DNA from: Limisphaerales bacterium
GTDB taxonomy: Bacteria; Verrucomicrobiota; Verrucomicrobiia; Limisphaerales; UBA11358
Assembly (NCBI GenBank): GCA_027451565.1
Contig: DAIDJC010000170.1
Coordinates: forward strand, 1 to 7,440
Direction: 5' to 3'
DNA: 7,440 bases
Below the pieces are notes generated by a model. It did not search any database and was not told the origin of the DNA. It worked only from the letters and a program-made list of their open reading frames with translations. Positions within the stretch are counted from its first letter, which is position 1. Each line of letters begins with the position of its first letter. The translations under genes and the position numbers were made by a program. Shown piece by piece: positions 4,844 to 7,440 of this stretch.

Positions 4844-6016
4844 ATGTTCATTGATGAAATTAAAATTTACGCCCGTGCCGGCCACGGGGGCAAAGGTTGT
4901 GTGGCCTTTCACCGGGAAGCCTATGTCACCAAGGGCGGGCCCAGCGGAGGCAATGGTGGACGTGGTGGCAGTGTCATTTTGCAGGCGGACCACGATTTAA
5001 ACAATCTTATCCAGCAATATTACGTTCCGCGATTGATAGCCCGGGATGGTGAGGCGGGAATGGGCAAGGGCATGGATGGTCATGCCGGAAGCGATCTGGT
5101 CATCAAGGTTCCGTGCGGGACCCTTGTCTGGAAGTTGCCGGGCAACCAGGCCGCATCCGATGAATCCAAGGATGAATCCCCCCAAGGCTTTTCATCCACT
5201 GCCAGCCTGCGTCCCATTCTCCGCAGTTCCCAGGGAGTCATGGCCCGCGAGATTGACCTGAGCCGGGAATCCCCGGGTTCGAGCCAAAATGAAGCGTCCG
5301 TAAATTCTCCCGGGGAATTGGTGGCGGACCTTACGGTTCATGGCCAGCAATTCATTTTATGCAAGGGAGGCCGCGGAGGTTTGGGAAATCGTAATTTTGC
5401 CACGGCCGCCCGGCAGACTCCGCGTTTTGCCCAACCGGGGGAACCTGGGGACGAGGGCGAATTCTTGTTTGAATTGAGGATCATGGCGGAGGTGGGATTG
5501 GTGGGTTATCCCAATGCGGGAAAATCCACGCTGCTGACCGCCATATCCCGGGCACGCCCCAAGGTGGCTCCCTATCCTTTTACAACACTTCATCCCCAAA
5601 TCGGGATTGTGGAATACCCCGATTGGAAGCGCCTGACCGTATGTGACGTTCCCGGCCTGATCGAGGGCGCCCACATGAACGTGGGTTTGGGTCACGAATT
5701 TCTGCGCCACATCAAACGATGCAGCGTGCTGGTCATGCTTCTGGACATGGCCGGAACGGATAACCGCCAGCCTTGGGATGATTTCCACCAATTGCTGCGG
5801 GAACTGGAACTCTACGATCCAGCAATGCTGGAAAAACCGCGACTGGTCGTGGCCAATAAAATGGATGAACCATCGGCGGAAGCCAACCTGAAGAAATTCA
5901 AGCAGAAGGTCAAAAAAACCAAGGTTCTGGAAATATCCGCCGCCTTTGACCAAGGCGTGGATGTTTTCTTAAAAACTATCCGCCAGGCCGTGGAGAAGGT
6001 GGAAAAAGCAGGTTAG
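4844..6016 (+). CDS. obgE: Obg family GTPase with an insertion in the Obg domain
   Basis: A 390-residue Obg (CgtA) GTPase, which acts in 50S subunit assembly and in stress and growth control. The N-terminal Obg fold starts MFIDEIKIYARAGHGGKG and has the glycine-rich runs KGGPSGGNGGRGG (30-42) and KGGRGGLGN (174-182). The G domain has G1 GYPNAGKS (221-228), switch I YPFTTL (244-249), G3 DVPG (268-271), G4 NKMD (338-341) and G5 EISAA (363-367). The protein ends soon after the G domain (AVEKVEKAG), so the OCT or acidic C-terminal extension of some homologues is absent. The oddity is a stretch of about 55-58 residues, roughly 98-155, inserted between GTLVW (92-96) and GELVADL (157-163). Other Obg proteins have only a few residues there. 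It is Ser/Glu/Pro-rich. The ATG at 4844 gives the canonical start, with a weak AGG five bases upstream. The gene follows rpmA as in many bacteria. Confidence 0.95.
   Translation: MFIDEIKIYARAGHGGKGCVAFHREAYVTKGGPSGGNGGRGGSVILQADHDLNNLIQQYYVPRLIARDGEAGMGKGMDGHAGSDLVIKVPCGTLVWKLPGNQAASDESKDESPQGFSSTASLRPILRSSQGVMAREIDLSRESPGSSQNEASVNSPGELVADLTVHGQQFILCKGGRGGLGNRNFATAARQTPRFAQPGEPGDEGEFLFELRIMAEVGLVGYPNAGKSTLLTAISRARPKVAPYPFTTLHPQIGIVEYPDWKRLTVCDVPGLIEGAHMNVGLGHEFLRHIKRCSVLVMLLDMAGTDNRQPWDDFHQLLRELELYDPAMLEKPRLVVANKMDEPSAEANLKKFKQKVKKTKVLEISAAFDQGVDVFLKTIRQAVEKVEKAG
5135..5308 (+). other. in-frame insertion segment within obgE
   Basis: This is the DNA for roughly residues 98-155 of the Obg protein. 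The translated segment is polar and low in aromatic residues, with SDESKDESPQGFSS, SRESPGSSQNEAS and a short more hydrophobic middle (LRPILRSSQGV). It looks like a flexible surface loop. The DNA includes an exact direct repeat, GATGAATCC at 5159-5167 and 5171-5179, and no stop or frameshift. The boundaries are approximate and come from recalled Obg sequences, in which a tight turn joins the two flanking strands. Confidence 0.7.
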
Positions 6017-6090
6017 ACCCTTGTTCCCCCGGGGTGGTTCTTTAAAACCGGCGGACGTGGTTTTTCCAATTTTCCCTGAGGCCGCCTTCC

Positions 6091-6119
6091 CGGCAGTTTG
6101 GACTGCTGGAGACGTTTTA
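6091..6119 (+). terminator. weak terminator-like hairpin after obgE
   Basis: CGGCAGT (6091-6097) pairs with ACTGCTG (6102-6108), including one G-U pair, around a TTGG loop. The downstream sequence GAGACGTTTTATT has only a short, displaced T run. It sits between the convergent obgE and sigma factor genes, about 75 bases after the obgE stop. A second imperfect hairpin lies at about 6121-6145 without a T run on either strand. No clear terminator for the minus-strand gene was found. Confidence 0.3.
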
Positions 6120-6158
6120 TTGGCCGCCAGGTTTCCGGGAGGCCATTCAGGGGGCGAC

Positions 6159-7440
6159 TCAGTCCAGCGCGGTTTTGTTCAAATCCAAAAACCCATTCAG
6201 CATTTTGATTCGGGTGGGATGGCGCATTTTGCGTAGTGCTTTGGCCTCGATTTGTCGGATTCTTTCCCGGGTGACATTAAATTGGACACCCACCTCCTCA
6301 AGCGTCCGGGGGTTGCCATCCCCAATTCCAAACCGCAATTCCAACACCTGGCGCTCGCGCTCGTTGAGGCTCCCGAGGACGTCGCCAATCCTGTCCTTCA
6401 AAAGACTGAAGCTGGTGATGTCCAGCGGGTTCTCAGCGCCTTTATCCTCGATGAAATCGCCAAAACTGGCGTCCTCCCCGTCTCCCACAGGGGATTGAAG
6501 TGAGACGGGCTGCTGTGCCATTTTAATGATGCCACGAACCCGGTCCACAGGCATTTGCAATTCATCGGCAAGTTCCTCCGGCTGCGCCTCGCGTCCCAGT
6601 TCCTGCAAAAGTTTTTTCTGGGAGCGCATCAGTTTGTTGATGACCTCAATCATGTGCACCGGGATGCGAATGGTTCGGGCCTGGTCGGCAATGCTGCGGG
6701 TGATGGACTGGCGGATCCACCAGGTCGAATAGGTGGAGAATTTGTATCCGCGCTTGTATTCAAATTTTTCCACCGCCTTCATCAACCCGATGTTTCCCTC
6801 TTGAATCAGGTCCAGGAAGGAGAGCCCCCGGTTCGTGTATTTCTTGGCGATGGAAATGACCAGCCTGAGGTTGGCCTCCACCATCTCTGTTTTGGCTTGG
6901 ATGGCCCTGGTGGAGGCGTCCCGCAAGCGGTCATACGCCGCGAGAAAGTCGGTGTGGGTCATGCGCACAAATTCCTCCAGGGCCCGGATCGTCTGCTGCT
7001 CCGCCTCGGCCAGGTGCTTCTGAGCAATGGATTCTATCTGGCCCCGGGTTTCCTCCAGTGCATGAATGGAATACTGGAATTTGTCATGCATGTTGTGGGC
7101 CACCGGCATCATTTCCTCAACCACCTTGTGCTTGAAGCCGAATTTGGGAAAAAGCCCCTTGAGCCGGCGCTCCAGTTTCTCATATTCAGCCCAGATATGC
7201 GCCCGCTTTGCCCCTGACTGGGCGTCTCTCCATTGAACGAATTTGCAGTCCATCTGGTGATCCAGATCCCGCGCATGTTTTACCAGACGCTTCAGTCGCC
7301 GGATATGAACCTCCCTCTTTTCGACCAGTGACTCCAGAACAACGCGGTCAAAACGTTCCCGGGGTGGATCCGCCAACAGATGTTCCGCCATGGTAATATG
7401 TTCCTTGGCAGCAAACCCAAACCGATAAAAAATCCGTCGC
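6159..7440 (-). CDS. rpoD: primary RNA polymerase sigma factor, RpoD/SigA type (5' truncated)
   Basis: Group 1 sigma-70 factor, converging on obgE. Counting from the in-frame ATG at 7391, residues 1-165 are a charged, mostly helical spacer that fits the non-conserved region between sigma 1.2 and 2.1. Region 2 (about 170-247) has NLRLVISIAKKYTNRGLSF, LIQEGNIGLMKAVEKF and YKFSTYSTWWIRQSITR (216-232), which contain the core-binding and -10-binding residues. Region 3 (248-322) includes IRIPVHM and the linker SPVGDGEDASFGDFIEDK. Region 4 (331-394) has LNERERQVLELRFGI and the -35-binding helix-turn-helix VTRERIRQIEAKALRKMR. The ATG at 7391 is not the true start. The same frame runs open to base 7440, reading RRIFYRFGFAAKEHIT before it, and no region 1.1/1.2 is yet present. 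The upstream part lies beyond the window. It should recognise promoters such as the one at 4072-4100. Confidence 0.95.
   Translation of the reverse strand, partial: RRIFYRFGFAAKEHITMAEHLLADPPRERFDRVVLESLVEKREVHIRRLKRLVKHARDLDHQMDCKFVQWRDAQSGAKRAHIWAEYEKLERRLKGLFPKFGFKHKVVEEMMPVAHNMHDKFQYSIHALEETRGQIESIAQKHLAEAEQQTIRALEEFVRMTHTDFLAAYDRLRDASTRAIQAKTEMVEANLRLVISIAKKYTNRGLSFLDLIQEGNIGLMKAVEKFEYKRGYKFSTYSTWWIRQSITRSIADQARTIRIPVHMIEVINKLMRSQKKLLQELGREAQPEELADELQMPVDRVRGIIKMAQQPVSLQSPVGDGEDASFGDFIEDKGAENPLDITSFSLLKDRIGDVLGSLNERERQVLELRFGIGDGNPRTLEEVGVQFNVTRERIRQIEAKALRKMRHPTRIKMLNGFLDLNKTALD

Noticed and set aside
6555..7217. 220-codon plus-strand frame opposite the sigma factor
   Set aside because: It is the complement of conserved sigma regions and the spacer, with no family features.

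Overview
The window is ordinary bacterial chromosome with moderately high GC, gene-dense, with no sign of phage, insertion sequence, CRISPR, rRNA or tRNA. The best guess for the source is a Verrucomicrobiota bacterium (Pedosphaera/Limisphaerales-like). This rests on three things: the style of the primary sigma factor, which has a long coiled spacer before region 2 and an RFGFAAKEH-like segment at the window edge; the rplU-rpmA-obg order without a ysxB/prp gene; and weak or absent Shine-Dalgarno sequences. It is inferred from family memory, not from a database search.

Left part (1-3581, all + strand). The window opens inside the Gly/Trp-rich tail of a DUF3300-type protein. An exported DUF2950 protein follows; the two families are commonly neighbours and neither has a firmly known function. 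Next comes a GH28 (polygalacturonase-like) lipoprotein, then a TMEM175/DUF1211 six-helix membrane protein that is probably a K+ channel. Two short reading frames (1359-1499 and 2755-2937) sit between these genes and join their neighbours by ATGA stop/start overlaps. If translated, they would make the segment from 1359 to 3581 one tightly coupled operon.

Middle (3582-4125). About 490 bases carry no recognisable gene. They hold a cluster of short direct and inverted repeats, a 41-codon minus-strand tract that reads like the end of a protein, and at the right edge a near-consensus sigma-70 promoter with an A-rich UP-like element driving rplU.

Housekeeping block (4126-6016, + strand). rplU (L21) and rpmA (L27) form a two-gene operon closed by a clear intrinsic terminator. 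obgE follows. It encodes the ribosome-assembly GTPase Obg with an unusual insertion of roughly 55-58 residues inside its glycine-rich N-terminal domain and no C-terminal extension.

Right part (6159-7440, - strand). A primary sigma factor (RpoD/SigA type) converges on obgE and runs off the right edge. The in-frame ATG at 7391 is not its true start, because the frame stays open to the window end with family-like sequence.

No new multi-gene system is evident. The points most worth checking are the Obg insertion, the ATGA-linked short frames, the altered active-site motifs of the GH28 protein and the cryptic minus-strand tract at 3681-3806.
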